From an uncultured Verrucomicrobiae bacterium (lineage in GTDB: Bacteria > Verrucomicrobiota > Verrucomicrobiia > Limisphaerales > AAA164-E04), in contig OX638380.1 of NCBI GenBank assembly GCA_951813855.1, positions 2,558,876 through 2,622,875 on the forward strand: DNA of 64,000 nt, written 5' to 3'. The notes below the pieces were generated by a model that searched no databases, was not told the origin of the DNA, and saw nothing but the letters and a program-made list of their open reading frames with translations. The position numbers and the translations under genes were made by a program. Numbering within the stretch: position 1 is the stretch's first letter; the number at the start of each line of letters is the position of its first letter. Positions 35,063 through 44,411 of this stretch are shown piece by piece.

Positions 35063-36426
35063 TGAAGCCGCTCGCTTCCAACTCCCGCAGGAACGGTTCG
35101 GTTCTAGTCATCGTCATGTGGACCGCTCTGGGCTTGGCGGCCGTCGCCCTGACCTTCGGCCATACCGCCCGGCTCGACTTTCAAGCGGCCGAAAACCGGA
35201 CAGCGGGCTTGCAGGCCGAACTGGCCGTCGAATCCGGGCTGCGCTACGCGATCTATCTGCTCGAAAACCAGGAAACGCCGGGAGCGGTTCCCGACCTTCC
35301 GCCGCCCCAGGCCGGGCCCCTCCCGGTAGGTCCGGCCCGATTCTGGTTTATCGGACGCAGTCAAACTCAGCCGTCGTTCGAATACCCGTATTTCGGGATC
35401 CAGGACGAAGCCGCGAAGCTCGATCTCAACACCGCCACCCGGGAAATGCTGGAAGCCTTGCCCCTGATGACGGCGCAACTGGCCGGCGCGATTATCGATT
35501 GGCGGGACGAGGACGAAGAACCGGTCGAGTTCGGCGCCGAATCGACGGTGTATCTGCAGGGCGATCCTCCGTATCGAGCCAAAAACGCGCCGTTCGATTC
35601 CATCGAGGAACTTTCGCTGCTCTTCGGTGCCGAACCGCACCTGTTGCTAGGCGAAGACGGCAATCGCAACGGCATGCTGGATCCCAACGAAAACGACGGC
35701 GATCTGAACTGGCCTCCCGACAACCAGGACGGCATCCTGGATCCGGGCATCCTCGAATACGTCACCGTGCACCGCCCGGTTTCGCCGGCCGGCGGCGAGG
35801 AATTCGATCGGATCGACGTCAACGATAACGACGAAGACCCGCTGGAAGAGCTGCTGGCAGAAACCTTCGGCGAGGAACGAGCCGACGAGTTGCGGATACC
35901 GAACAACAACGACAACTTCGACAGCCTGCTGGAATTCTACGAGTTTTCCCGCATGACGGCCGAAGAATTCGTCCAGATCGAACACCGCCTGTACGTCGGC
36001 GTCGAAGACGAAGACGAGGACGAACCGGCGACGACCCGGATCAACGTCAACACCGCCAGCGAAGCCGTACTGGCCTGCCTGCCGGGGTTCGATCCCAAGA
36101 TCGCCGCCGCTGTCGTCGCCTACCGCCAGAACAACGAACCGGGAACGGCGACGATAACCTGGCTCAGCGATATCGATTCGATCGACGACGAGACCTTGGA
36201 AGAAGCGTTGGAAGAAGCGGCGCCCTACCTCACGGGAACCACTTCGCTTTACCGCATCGATCTGGCGGCCGTAGGGCGCCACGGCAAAGGCTATCGCCGC
36301 GCCCAATTCGTCGTCGAGACCGGAGAAACGGCGACCATACTATCCCGGCTGGATCTGCCTCAAGCCGGTTGGGCCCTGGGCGAAGCGACGCGACTGGAAT
36401 TGGCGACATGGCAACGGGACTGGTAA
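35059..36426 (+). CDS. gspK: Minor pseudopilin GspK
   Basis: A 455-residue protein from ATG 35059, which overlaps the gspJ stop (ATGA); the open frame continues upstream inside gspJ only as a shadow. The leader ends RRNG and is followed by SVLVIVMWTALGLAAVAL, lacking Glu5 as usual for GspK. Two helix-hairpin-helix-like segments of the family are seen (LDLNTATREMLEALP and INVNTASEAVLACLP). Between them lies an acidic stretch with a canonical EF-hand-type loop (DGNRNGMLDPNE) and a second, degenerate one (DNQDGILD). It is longer than typical (300-330) because of this insertion. Confidence 0.87.
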   Translation: MMKPLASNSRRNGSVLVIVMWTALGLAAVALTFGHTARLDFQAAENRTAGLQAELAVESGLRYAIYLLENQETPGAVPDLPPPQAGPLPVGPARFWFIGRSQTQPSFEYPYFGIQDEAAKLDLNTATREMLEALPLMTAQLAGAIIDWRDEDEEPVEFGAESTVYLQGDPPYRAKNAPFDSIEELSLLFGAEPHLLLGEDGNRNGMLDPNENDGDLNWPPDNQDGILDPGILEYVTVHRPVSPAGGEEFDRIDVNDNDEDPLEELLAETFGEERADELRIPNNNDNFDSLLEFYEFSRMTAEEFVQIEHRLYVGVEDEDEDEPATTRINVNTASEAVLACLPGFDPKIAAAVVAYRQNNEPGTATITWLSDIDSIDDETLEEALEEAAPYLTGTTSLYRIDLAAVGRHGKGYRRAQFVVETGETATILSRLDLPQAGWALGEATRLELATWQRDW

Positions 36427-37793
36427 ATCGAATCATCAGCCGGCTCGGCGCCCAACCCGTGCGTTCCCTGCTCGGGATGGCCGTCGAAGGCCGGCAACTG
36501 ACTTTCGTCCCGGCCCGGCGCGAGGAACCGATCGATTGGTCCGCCAAGCTGCGATTGACGCTCTCCGAAGATCCGCTGAAAGGGCCGCCCGAGCTCCTGG
36601 GCCGCGAGATCAGAGAAGGCTTGGACCGTCAGGAAATCCGGGAAACGAATTGCCTCGTCTGCCTGCCCCCCGAACGGTTTATGACTCTTCCGATCCCGAC
36701 TCCAGAATTGGCCGACGACGATCTGGACAGTTTTCTGACGCTACAAGCCGAAAACGCCTTTCCGTTCAGCGGCGAGGAATTGCGGCTGGCCTGGCATAAC
36801 TGGAAGGCGCCCGACGGCGAACGCTTCACCCTGCTGGCCGCGACCGCTCGCGAATCGCTTAATCAGATCGAAGCTCTGCTGCAACACGCCGGTTTGCGCC
36901 CTGCCGGACTCGCCTTGGGACTGGCCCCGGACGCCACGCCGGACGCCGCACGCCCCGAACTGATTTTGGACGTTCGCCCCGACCGCATCGTATGCCGGGT
37001 CGGATTCGCTATCGTGCGTTCCCTGGAAACCGTTTTCCCGGGCGACGGAGCGGCTCCCGAGCCGGTCTGCCAGAGCCTGGGGCGGGAACTCCGCATCACG
37101 CTCGGTCAGCTTTCCGGCGCCTGGCGTGAATCGCTGACCGCCGCCACTGTCTATCACCGAAACGAATTACCCGAGGCTTGGAGCCGGGCGCTGAGCCGGG
37201 AACTCGGAGCCTTGGACCTGAAAACGACCTTTCTGACCGGCGAGCACCCGGCGCTGGCGGCGGCGCTCAACGAGCGGCTCGAAGGCCGGGCGACAACGTT
37301 GGATTTTCTCCCGCCCAAACGCAGCGTCTGGGAAAAACTCGTCGAGAAAACGGCTTCGCGGCGCAACGTCTGGATCGGCGGCGGCGGCGGATCGGTTTTG
37401 CTGCTGTCGCTCTGCCTTTTTCTGTTCCAGGGCTGGCAGCTGAATTCCCTGGAGAACCGTTGGGAAGGCATGGCCGAGAAAGTGCAAACCCTAGAGACTC
37501 TGCAGCAACAGATTCGCCGCTTCGAACCTTGGTACGACGATTCGCCCCGGAGCCTGTTGATCCTCCGGCAACTGGCCACGCTCTTTCCGAAAGAAGGCGA
37601 CATCTGGCTCTCTTCCCTGATCATCAAGGACAACCGCCAAGTCATTTGCACGGGCTCCGCCCGCAGCAACGACGACATTCTCGCCCTGACCGAACGGCTG
37701 CGGGAGGCGGAAAACGTCAGCGAAGTCGCCTTGCCGTCCACCTCCGGCGAAACGTTCATGCTCAATTTCGTTTGGCAACCCTCAAAAAGCTGA
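36408..37793 (+). CDS. gspL: Type II secretion protein GspL (PilM/PilN-like fusion)
   Basis: A 461-residue protein from MATGLVNRI at 36408, overlapping gspK by 19 bp. The N-terminal two-thirds have the actin-like cytoplasmic fold of GspL/PilM. A single membrane helix lies near residue 330 (GGSVLLLSLCLFLFQGW), after which a short coiled coil and a ferredoxin-like periplasmic domain follow, as in PilN/GspL. It would link the GspE ATPase to GspM and the platform. Its stop overlaps the start of gspM (TGATG). Confidence 0.83.
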   Translation: MATGLVNRIISRLGAQPVRSLLGMAVEGRQLTFVPARREEPIDWSAKLRLTLSEDPLKGPPELLGREIREGLDRQEIRETNCLVCLPPERFMTLPIPTPELADDDLDSFLTLQAENAFPFSGEELRLAWHNWKAPDGERFTLLAATARESLNQIEALLQHAGLRPAGLALGLAPDATPDAARPELILDVRPDRIVCRVGFAIVRSLETVFPGDGAAPEPVCQSLGRELRITLGQLSGAWRESLTAATVYHRNELPEAWSRALSRELGALDLKTTFLTGEHPALAAALNERLEGRATTLDFLPPKRSVWEKLVEKTASRRNVWIGGGGGSVLLLSLCLFLFQGWQLNSLENRWEGMAEKVQTLETLQQQIRRFEPWYDDSPRSLLILRQLATLFPKEGDIWLSSLIIKDNRQVICTGSARSNDDILALTERLREAENVSEVALPSTSGETFMLNFVWQPSKS

Positions 37794-38326
37794 TGAATTC
37801 GACCACGCGGCAACGATTATTGATGATCCTGACGCTCGCCGCGGTCGGAATCTTCGCCGCCGACCGCATCCTGCTTTCGCCCTTAAGCGAACTGTGGCAA
37901 CGCCGTTCGGAGCGCATCGGCGAGTTGCGGACGCTGATCGACCGCGGCACGATTCTGATCGACCGCCAAGACCTGCTGGAGCAACGCTGGCGGCAGTTGC
38001 AGGATCGTTCGTTGCCGGCAAACAGTTCGGAAGCCGAAGGACTCATTCACCAAGCGGCCAATCGCTGGCGGATCGAAAGCGACATGAACCTGGAATCGTT
38101 CAAGCCCCAATGGCTCGCCGGCGACGACGATTACCGAACCTGCGATTGCCAGATCAACGCCAAGGGCGATCTGGAAGCCATCAACCGGTTCCTGTTCGCC
38201 CTGGAAACCGATCCCCTGCCCATCCGCCTGGAATCGCTCAGCTACGATTCGCAGGACGAGAACGGCTCGAGATTCAACCTGACAGCCCGGTTCAGCGGAC
38301 TACAATTCACGAAAGGCAATCGATGA
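37793..38326 (+). CDS. gspM: Type II secretion protein GspM-like (PilO-like)
   Basis: A 177-residue protein starting at ATG 37793, overlapping the gspL stop. One N-terminal membrane helix (residues 9-25), a coiled coil (about 30-75) and a small alpha/beta domain (about 95-170, with CDCQINAKGDLEAINRFLFALE) give the GspM/PilO layout. Identification rests on architecture and operon position more than on sequence motifs. It overlaps the next gene by 4 bp (ATGA). Confidence 0.72.
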   Translation: MNSTTRQRLLMILTLAAVGIFAADRILLSPLSELWQRRSERIGELRTLIDRGTILIDRQDLLEQRWRQLQDRSLPANSSEAEGLIHQAANRWRIESDMNLESFKPQWLAGDDDYRTCDCQINAKGDLEAINRFLFALETDPLPIRLESLSYDSQDENGSRFNLTARFSGLQFTKGNR

Positions 38327-38916
38327 GGATCCCGTTTTACAGTGCGGTCGCCGCGGCGCTGGCGTTTTTCGCCGCCGCCACGTCCGAGCTTTTCGCCGCT
38401 GATCCTTCGGCTTACCGTTTCGAGGACTTCGCGGTTGTACTGAAAAACAACATTTTCGACGCCGAACGCCGGGACCGGCCGCCAAGCCGCCCCGCGCCGC
38501 CGAAACCGTCGCCGCCCGCTCCCGATTATTTCGCCCTGACCGGGACGTCGCGGCAATTTCCGGATAAAAAGGATTTCGCCTTCTTCACCGGTTCCGACCG
38601 GGAATTCCGCAAGGTACTGGAAACCGGCCAAACGATCGCCGGCTACGTCATCGAAACCATCGGCACAAACGCGATCACTTTGAGCGCCGCCGACCGGACA
38701 TTGGATTTGGTCATCGGCATGGAAATGTTTCGGGAACCCGGAGGCGAATGGGAACCGCGAAACCGCCAACGCCGGGGTTCCGGTTCGTCGCGCACCGCTT
38801 CCGGCCGCTCGGACGAAACCAGTAAGACCGACCAGGCCGCGGCACCGGACGACGCGGAAAGGAAGCACCGGTTGCAAGAGATGATGGCCCGCAGAAAACA
38901 ACAAATGGATCAATGA
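38323..38916 (+). CDS. Type II secretion GspC/PilP-like periplasmic protein
   Basis: A 197-residue protein with an N-terminal signal or anchor (residues 4-26). After a proline-rich linker (PPSRPAPPKPSPPAP) comes a small beta-rich domain (about residues 66-145) with the pattern YFALTGTSR...ETGQTIAGYVIETIG..AITLS, like the HR domain of GspC or PilP. The C-terminus is a charged, low-complexity tail. In the family this domain binds the secretin N-domain, and here the secretin genes follow directly (ATGA overlap). Confidence 0.65.
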   Translation: MRIPFYSAVAAALAFFAAATSELFAADPSAYRFEDFAVVLKNNIFDAERRDRPPSRPAPPKPSPPAPDYFALTGTSRQFPDKKDFAFFTGSDREFRKVLETGQTIAGYVIETIGTNAITLSAADRTLDLVIGMEMFREPGGEWEPRNRQRRGSGSSRTASGRSDETSKTDQAAAPDDAERKHRLQEMMARRKQQMDQ

Positions 38917-40337
38917 AAACGACCACAATTTCCCTCGCCCTGCTCGCCTTGCTCTTGACCGGGACGTCGCCTCGGACTCAAGAGACGACGACCTTGCAAT
39001 TCAATTTCCGGGGCGTCCCGATCGAGACCGTGCTGGATTATCTGAGCGAGGCAGCCGGATTCATCATCGTTTCGGGAGACGTCGACCTGTCGGCCGAAAT
39101 CACCGCCTGGAGCAACCAGCCGATCGACAGCGAAGAAGCGGTAGCGTTGCTGGACACGCTCCTAGCCGACGAAAACATGGCCGTTATCCGCAACGGCCGC
39201 ATTCTCAAAATCGTCGACGAACAGGACGCCAACCGGGAAACCCTGCCGGTCAAAAAAGGTTCGGATCCCGAACAAATTCCCCAGAACGACCGCATGGTCA
39301 CCCAGATCATTCCGGTCCGGTACACCAACGCCGAGCAACTGATCGAAACCCTGGAACCGCTGCTGCCCGAAGAAGCGACCCTGACGGCCAATCAGGACAG
39401 TAACGCCCTGGTGCTCACCGACCGCCAAGTCAGCGTCCATCGCTTCGCCGAAATCGTCACGGCCTTGGACACTTCCATCGCCGGCATCTCCACGATTCGG
39501 GTCTTTCCGCTGGAATTCGCCGAAGCTACCGAATTGGCGGAAATCATCCAATCGATTTTCTCGATGCCTCAGAGTTCGAGCCGAAGTTCGCGAAGCAGCG
39601 ATTTCCGCGCCATGTTGGCTCAGCGTTATTCCAGTTCTCGGGGACGGGACGGCGACAGTTCGCGCTCGCGCTCTTCGTCCCGAAGCACCAACAGCACCGC
39701 GATGCAGGCCGCTGTCGCCGTGGTCGCCGTCGCCGACGAACGGACTAATTCCCTCGTCGTTTCGGCGCCCGACGACTACTTGCCCGCCATCGTGGAGATC
39801 GTGCAGCAAATCGACCAAAACGTCGACGACATCACGGAAATTCAAGTGTTTCAACTGGAAAACGCCGACGCCACGGAAACGGCGCAAACCATCGGGGACC
39901 TGTTCGACGGCCAAGACGACGCAGACGATCAATCCTCCATTCGATTCGGCCGGGGGTTGGGCGGCTTATTCGATCGCGGACGCGGTTCCTCCGACAACAA
40001 TCAAACCGAAACCCGGCGGCTCCAGCAGCAAAACACCGTCGTCGCCGTCGCCGACCCGCGCACCAACTCCGTTATCGTGCTTGCCGCCGGCACCTTCATG
40101 CCCCAGATCCGGTTAATGATCGATCGACTGGACGCCGACAAATCCAAGAGGCAGAAAGTTTACGTCTATTCTCTGGAACACGCCGACGCCGATAACGTCG
40201 CCGAAATTCTGCGAGGGATGTTCGAGGATCGCCTCAACGGCGCGTCCCGAGCCGTCACCCGGCAAAACGCCCAACAGAACAATCCGCTCAATAACCGGAC
40301 CGTGACCACTCAGTCGATCCGCGGCGCTACCCAATAA
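38913..40337 (+). CDS. gspD: Secretin N-domain protein (GspD, periplasmic half)
   Basis: A 474-residue protein with a signal peptide (residues 1-21). It contains an N0 domain (about 28-103, NFRGVPIETVLDYLSEAAGF), then N1/N2/N3-type domains, each starting with a strand such as TQIIPVRYTNAEQLIETL, IRVFPLEFAEATELAEII and IQVFQLENADATETAQTI and ending in NALVLT, NSLVVSA or NSVIVLA. A serine/arginine-rich insertion lies in the second repeat. A last repeat begins (VYVYSLEHADADNVAEIL) but the protein stops before its second half. There is no pore-forming secretin domain; that is encoded by the next gene. The stop TAA (40335-40337) is in the same frame as the next gene. Confidence 0.85.
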   Translation: MKTTTISLALLALLLTGTSPRTQETTTLQFNFRGVPIETVLDYLSEAAGFIIVSGDVDLSAEITAWSNQPIDSEEAVALLDTLLADENMAVIRNGRILKIVDEQDANRETLPVKKGSDPEQIPQNDRMVTQIIPVRYTNAEQLIETLEPLLPEEATLTANQDSNALVLTDRQVSVHRFAEIVTALDTSIAGISTIRVFPLEFAEATELAEIIQSIFSMPQSSSRSSRSSDFRAMLAQRYSSSRGRDGDSSRSRSSSRSTNSTAMQAAVAVVAVADERTNSLVVSAPDDYLPAIVEIVQQIDQNVDDITEIQVFQLENADATETAQTIGDLFDGQDDADDQSSIRFGRGLGGLFDRGRGSSDNNQTETRRLQQQNTVVAVADPRTNSVIVLAAGTFMPQIRLMIDRLDADKSKRQKVYVYSLEHADADNVAEILRGMFEDRLNGASRAVTRQNAQQNNPLNNRTVTTQSIRGATQ

Positions 40338-40346
40338 TCGTTTTTC

Positions 40347-41459
40347 ATGCACCTGACGAACCGTCACCTATCGTTAACGCTGACGGCGATCGCGCTGATC
40401 GCCGCCGTGGCACTCAGTCCCGTTCGAGCTCAAAATTTCAATCGCGGCATCGGCGGCACGGGTACCGACGGTTCGAGGCAATACTTCAACAACACCATGC
40501 TGGGCGAAGCCCTCATCGAGATCGATCCGGAGACCCGTTCCTTGATCATCATCACCGACGAGGAAACCAACACGCACATCGATCAGGTCATCAAACAACT
40601 CGACCGGCCCAAACCCCAGGTGTTGATCAAGGTAGTGTTCGTCGAGGTTACCCATCGCGACGACCTCGACGTCGGCATCGAAGGCCGGGTCCGAATCGGC
40701 AACGATGGCGATTCGACTCAATCGATCCTGGAAAGCGTCTTCGGCGTGGCTTCGCAAACGCAGGGCGGATTCTATCAATTGCTGGATCAGGATTTTTCCG
40801 TCACGGCTCGGGCCATCGCCGAGGCGGGCAATTTCGAAGTGCTCTCCCGGCCTTCGATTCTGGCCCGGAACAATCAGGAAGCCATCATTACCGTCGGCCA
40901 GGAGGTGCCGTTCATCCGCAACACCCAAATCAGCAATACCGGACAGCAGATCAACACCGTGGAATACGAAGACATCGGCATCATCCTCCGGGTCACTCCC
41001 TTCATCACTTCCGACGGATTGGTGGAAATGATCGTAGCTCCCGAAATCTCCACCATCACCGATCAAACCATCCCCATTACCGACACGATCGACGCGCCTG
41101 TCTTCGCCAAACGCTCGGCCGAAACGGTAGTGGTCACCGGCAGCGGCAAGACCGTAGTAATCGGCGGGCTGATGGAACGCAACAAGATCGAATCCGTACG
41201 CAAGATTCCCTTGCTCGGCGACATCCCGGTTCTGGGTAGGGCGTTCCGCCGTAAGATCAAGGAAGACACCAAGACCGAACTGCTCATCTTTTTGACGCCC
41301 TTCGTGGTTAATCAACCGAACGAACTCCAGCAATTGACCCGGAAGGAAACCGATCAAACCGAATTGACTCCCAACGTGCTTCCCGGAGAGCCGTTAGGAA
41401 AATACCTCGATAACGCCGAGGAGATTATCGACACCAGCCGGCGAACTTCAGACGACTGA
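40347..41459 (+). CDS. Secretin pore protein (GspD, outer-membrane half)
   Basis: A 370-residue protein with its own signal peptide (residues 1-28, ending VRA-Q). After a short linker comes the second half of an N-type domain (IEIDPETRSLIIITDEETNTHIDQVIKQLD), then the secretin domain. This has the LSRPSILARNNQEAIITVGQEVPF segment, the VEYEDIGIILRVTPFI block and the C-terminal VVIGGLM..........KIPLLGDIPVLG..F..........ELLIFLTP signature. It should form the outer-membrane channel. It lies in frame with the upstream N-domain gene, nine bases after its stop, but its separate signal peptide shows it is a real gene rather than a fragment. Confidence 0.88.
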   Translation: MHLTNRHLSLTLTAIALIAAVALSPVRAQNFNRGIGGTGTDGSRQYFNNTMLGEALIEIDPETRSLIIITDEETNTHIDQVIKQLDRPKPQVLIKVVFVEVTHRDDLDVGIEGRVRIGNDGDSTQSILESVFGVASQTQGGFYQLLDQDFSVTARAIAEAGNFEVLSRPSILARNNQEAIITVGQEVPFIRNTQISNTGQQINTVEYEDIGIILRVTPFITSDGLVEMIVAPEISTITDQTIPITDTIDAPVFAKRSAETVVVTGSGKTVVIGGLMERNKIESVRKIPLLGDIPVLGRAFRRKIKEDTKTELLIFLTPFVVNQPNELQQLTRKETDQTELTPNVLPGEPLGKYLDNAEEIIDTSRRTSDD

Positions 41460-42092
41460 TCCGACGATCGAACGAAGGATCCGGATTCGAGCCTTTCCCT
41501 GACAGAACTCCCGGCAAACCGGCTCGAGGGCGCCCGGTTAACCGGGCGTCCTGCCGAAGGCCGCGACCGCAGCTCTCCTTCTCGGCGACGGGTATCGGAA
41601 ATTCTCGCCGATACGGCACCTGCGAAGTATGATCGGGGCCAGAGCGAAAATCGAATAATCCGGGGAAACGCTCTTGGCCCCACGAGCCGATACCGCGAGC
41701 GTCCCGGCAAATCGCTCGGCAATCGAAACGTGCGCGACGCAGGTCGAAAAGCCGGCGAAAACCGGATACGAACCAAGATCGCACCCCCCGGATCAAACGC
41801 AATTCGCCCCGTTCGTCGCTAACGGAACGGGAGGCGGGCGATACCGCTTCCAAAACAGGACTTTTTCATGCTAATAACTTTTGACCGACGATCGTTTTTT
41901 TCAGTGTCGAGCGGAGTATTTCGATTCGTCGGAAAAACTGTTTTTCCGAATTATGCTTCGAGTTAGGCGGCGATTGCCGATTGAGACGAGTTTCAGCCGG
42001 ACAGGAGACTAAACCGGTGCGAGTATCGGTCAAACGATCAATTCGCCGACCGAATCAGCAAGGAGGAAGCGTCGATAATCAGGAAGGTCGGG
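41460..42092. other. Interval after the secretion operon
   Basis: About 630 bp without a supportable gene. A perfect 18-bp palindrome (41531-41548, CGCCCGGTT/AACCGGGCG) lies 72 bp after the last secretion gene and might help end transcription, but it has no T-run. A smaller hairpin (CGGAAAAA/TTTTTCCG) is near 41,930. The left end of the decayed transposon probably lies in the last 50-100 bp; I could not define it. Confidence 0.45.
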
Positions 42093-44008
42093 TCAGTTTT
42101 TTTTCGGACGTTTTTTCGGACGTTTAAACGGGGTGGTTTTCGTGACGGCTCGCAACCCTTGGTTCCGATTCGTCTGAAAATAGTCAGTAGCTTCGGCCAT
42201 ATTAGAGTATCCCGACTGGAGAATGATCGCCAAGGCCAGGTTGTTGAAGAGGGCATTGTTCGTCGGCCCATGGCGAGTTCGCCTGAGACAATCATCTTCG
42301 CCGAAGATCCCGTCGCGACGGCGGTGATTGCCGTTTTCTACCGTCCCATGTCCCCGATTGAGTGACAACAATCGTTGAGCGTCGGCAGCTTCCGGAGGCA
42401 ACGAAGTGACGCCGTAAGCATATTCCACGGTCTCGGGCCCACCGTTCCAATGATGACGGTGTCGAATGATCCGAAAGACTTGGAGGACATGCGGTAATTT
42501 GACGGCTCCGGGAAGGGGTTCATAGGTTTGAATGCTCCGTTGATCGATGCGGCCATGTCCTTGCTCCGGGTTTTCGGTGAACCGGTCCTGGGCCACTCGA
42601 TCCCAATCCAGGCTGGTCAAAAAATGAGAGAGTTCGGGGTTGTTCTCTTTAACCGTGAAGAGAAAATGGGCTCCGTTAACCAACACGATGGCATCGGCCA
42701 TGACTCGGTTAGTATGGAGCGCATCGATCGTAATGATGGCTCCCCCCGGATATCGACATCCTCCAAGAGAGCCGCCATCGCCGCCTGTTCGCCGCCTTGG
42801 TCTCGGCAAATGCGAACGGCGAGGGGCACCGCATCTTGATGGCGCACGAGGATGACGGTCTCGAAATGGTCTTTGCTGTTGCGATTAGCTCCGTTGATCC
42901 GCTTCCCGTCAGCAGACAAGGCTTCCAAGGGTTGTCGAGTCAATTGGGCCGTTACCCAGCGGTGAGTTACCGTTTGCAACGCTTCCGGATCCGTCTCGAT
43001 CATGACCCGGTGAATCGTCGCGAGAGACGGGGCCACGCAACGGCCCTTGGCGTGGCGCCACGCCCCGAGAGTCTGCAATTGGTTTGGCGTCATTTTTTGG
43101 GCGTAACGCGAAGTCGCCAAGGGGCCGACCTTGCCGGCCAATCGAGCTAAGATGCAGATAGCGAGGACCATTTCCAGCCGATGTTTGCGTCCTTGTGCCC
43201 GGCGAAAATCAGCCATTTCCGCTAGCAGTTGCACCAATGATTTCAACTGTTTCGGAGACGTTTCTACCCGCTGCACCTGGGGGCCCCAAGACGGATCGTC
43301 CTGACGCTTCCTTAATCGGGAACAGGCTTGGGGTCGCAAGGGATAAACGTACCTTTCCTTCTTGATATGGTGCCGGGCGGTATAGCGTCCGTTGCTGCGA
43401 GCGTAGCCTTGCGATTGCCCTACCGCCCGCCAATTCCCCGCGCGATAGATCGTGCCCGCGAAGTGTCGGGGATCGACGAAAGTTTCGGCCAATTCCAGCG
43501 GATGACCCCAGGTCCGTTGCCAATCGGCACTCAGTCGGCGCAGCATTTTGGCCATGACGCAGCTCCCCAGATTGCGCACTTCGCCCCGCTCGGTAAGCAG
43601 GAGGAATCGGGTATTGTTGGCAATCAAATGCAGCCGACGAAACTGCTCTCGCTTTTTCCACCCGAGCCACTTGTCTCGCGGGCGACACTGGAACACTCCG
43701 CTTTGCCAGCCGGCTAACGCCAACCACCGGTCTCGGTACTCGACAACCTAACGCAGCCCGCGTCCGGCAAAGCCTTTGAAACCCAAGCGATGGTTCTGAT
43801 CCATCAGCGAATCCCAGCGTCTTCGCTCACTGCTCTTCACCAATCGAACGGTCACCAGCTTGAGGTTGATTTTGGCGTCCCTGAGGAACCAATAACGACC
43901 GGAGAATGAAAAAGCCAGCTTTATTTTCCCATTTTGAAGACGCTGAAGTTTCGGCTCTCTGGTGAAGGGAAAAAGCGAATATGGCTCGAAATCGGTGACA
44001 CGGGCCAC
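42093..44008 (-). pseudogene. Decayed transposase with N-terminal DruA (DUF4338) domain
   Basis: Three collinear pieces. The first (44008 to 43751) ends ...GFAGRGLR at an in-frame TAG (43750-43748). The same frame continues VVEYRDRWLALAGW and holds the DUF4338/DruA hallmarks CRPRDKWLGW, RRLHLIANNTRFLLL, SCVMAKMLRRLSADW, and ETFVDPRHFAGTIYRAGNW. It runs on into an ISAs1-like DDE transposase (ALSADGKRINGAN). Near 42745 the frame must change by -1 at a run of six G, after which IITIDALHTN, HGRID and NGNHRRRDGIFGEDD complete the DDE core to 42093. The restored protein would be about 640 residues. DUF4338 is the DruA domain of Druantia defence; in this family it is also found on transposases. Confidence 0.8.
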
Positions 44009-44014
44009 TAGCGA

Positions 44015-44255
44015 TTAGCGTGAAAAAAACCTGCTTCCAAAACCTAACCCGACGGCAGCCAACAGGCCCACTGCTGTCAATTGAACAGCGTCCGTCATCC
44101 CGAAACAACCACGTCGCGCCGAAAATATCTCCAGTCAATCCCGCCAAGACCACTCGCAGATAAAAATCTGATCTGCGCCGGCTAAGAACGCGAAGCTCTC
44201 TGACCACGACCGCCGCTGCCCTCAGGTGCCAGGCTTCAATTCTGCGCCTTGCCAA
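44015..44255 (-). pseudogene. Remnant of ABC-2-type permease, copy A (5' end only)
   Basis: The first 30 codons (ARRRIEAWHLRAAAVVVRELRVLSRRR) match the N-terminus of the other permease copies in this array. A frame change follows, after which GMTDAVQLTAVGLLAAVGLGFG aligns with the GMTGTGQLQNFGLLTTVFFGFG region of the intact copies. Similarity stops near 44015, where the decayed DruA-transposase reading frame begins. The remaining 80 percent of the gene is missing, so the transposon insertion probably came with a deletion. Confidence 0.75.
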
Positions 44256-44411
44256 TTAAACCCGTCGGCCTCAACCCCGAATTTTTTAAATTCGATTACC
44301 TTTCTTCACGTCATTGATTTCAATTTCACTTTAACTCCCAAATAAAAACGTAAAACCCCTTTCGAAAAAAAATCATATCCTTGTCGATTGCGAACTCTCG
44401 TTTCCCATGAT
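44256..44411. repeat. Array spacer between permease copies A and B
   Basis: This spacer is nearly identical to the one upstream of copy B, which is now split by the IS21-family element (47575-47655 and 54124-54207). Shared landmarks include CGAATTTTTTAAATTCGATT, GTCATTGATTTCAATTTCAC, AATAAAAACGTAAAACCC and ATATCCTTGTCGAT. The last part also recurs downstream of copy D (55965-56020). It should contain the copy A promoter. Confidence 0.75.

Noticed and set aside
43748..43750. TAG in the DruA-transposase as programmed read-through
   Set aside because: The gene also carries a frameshift; two lesions point to decay. Read-through is not excluded but has no support.
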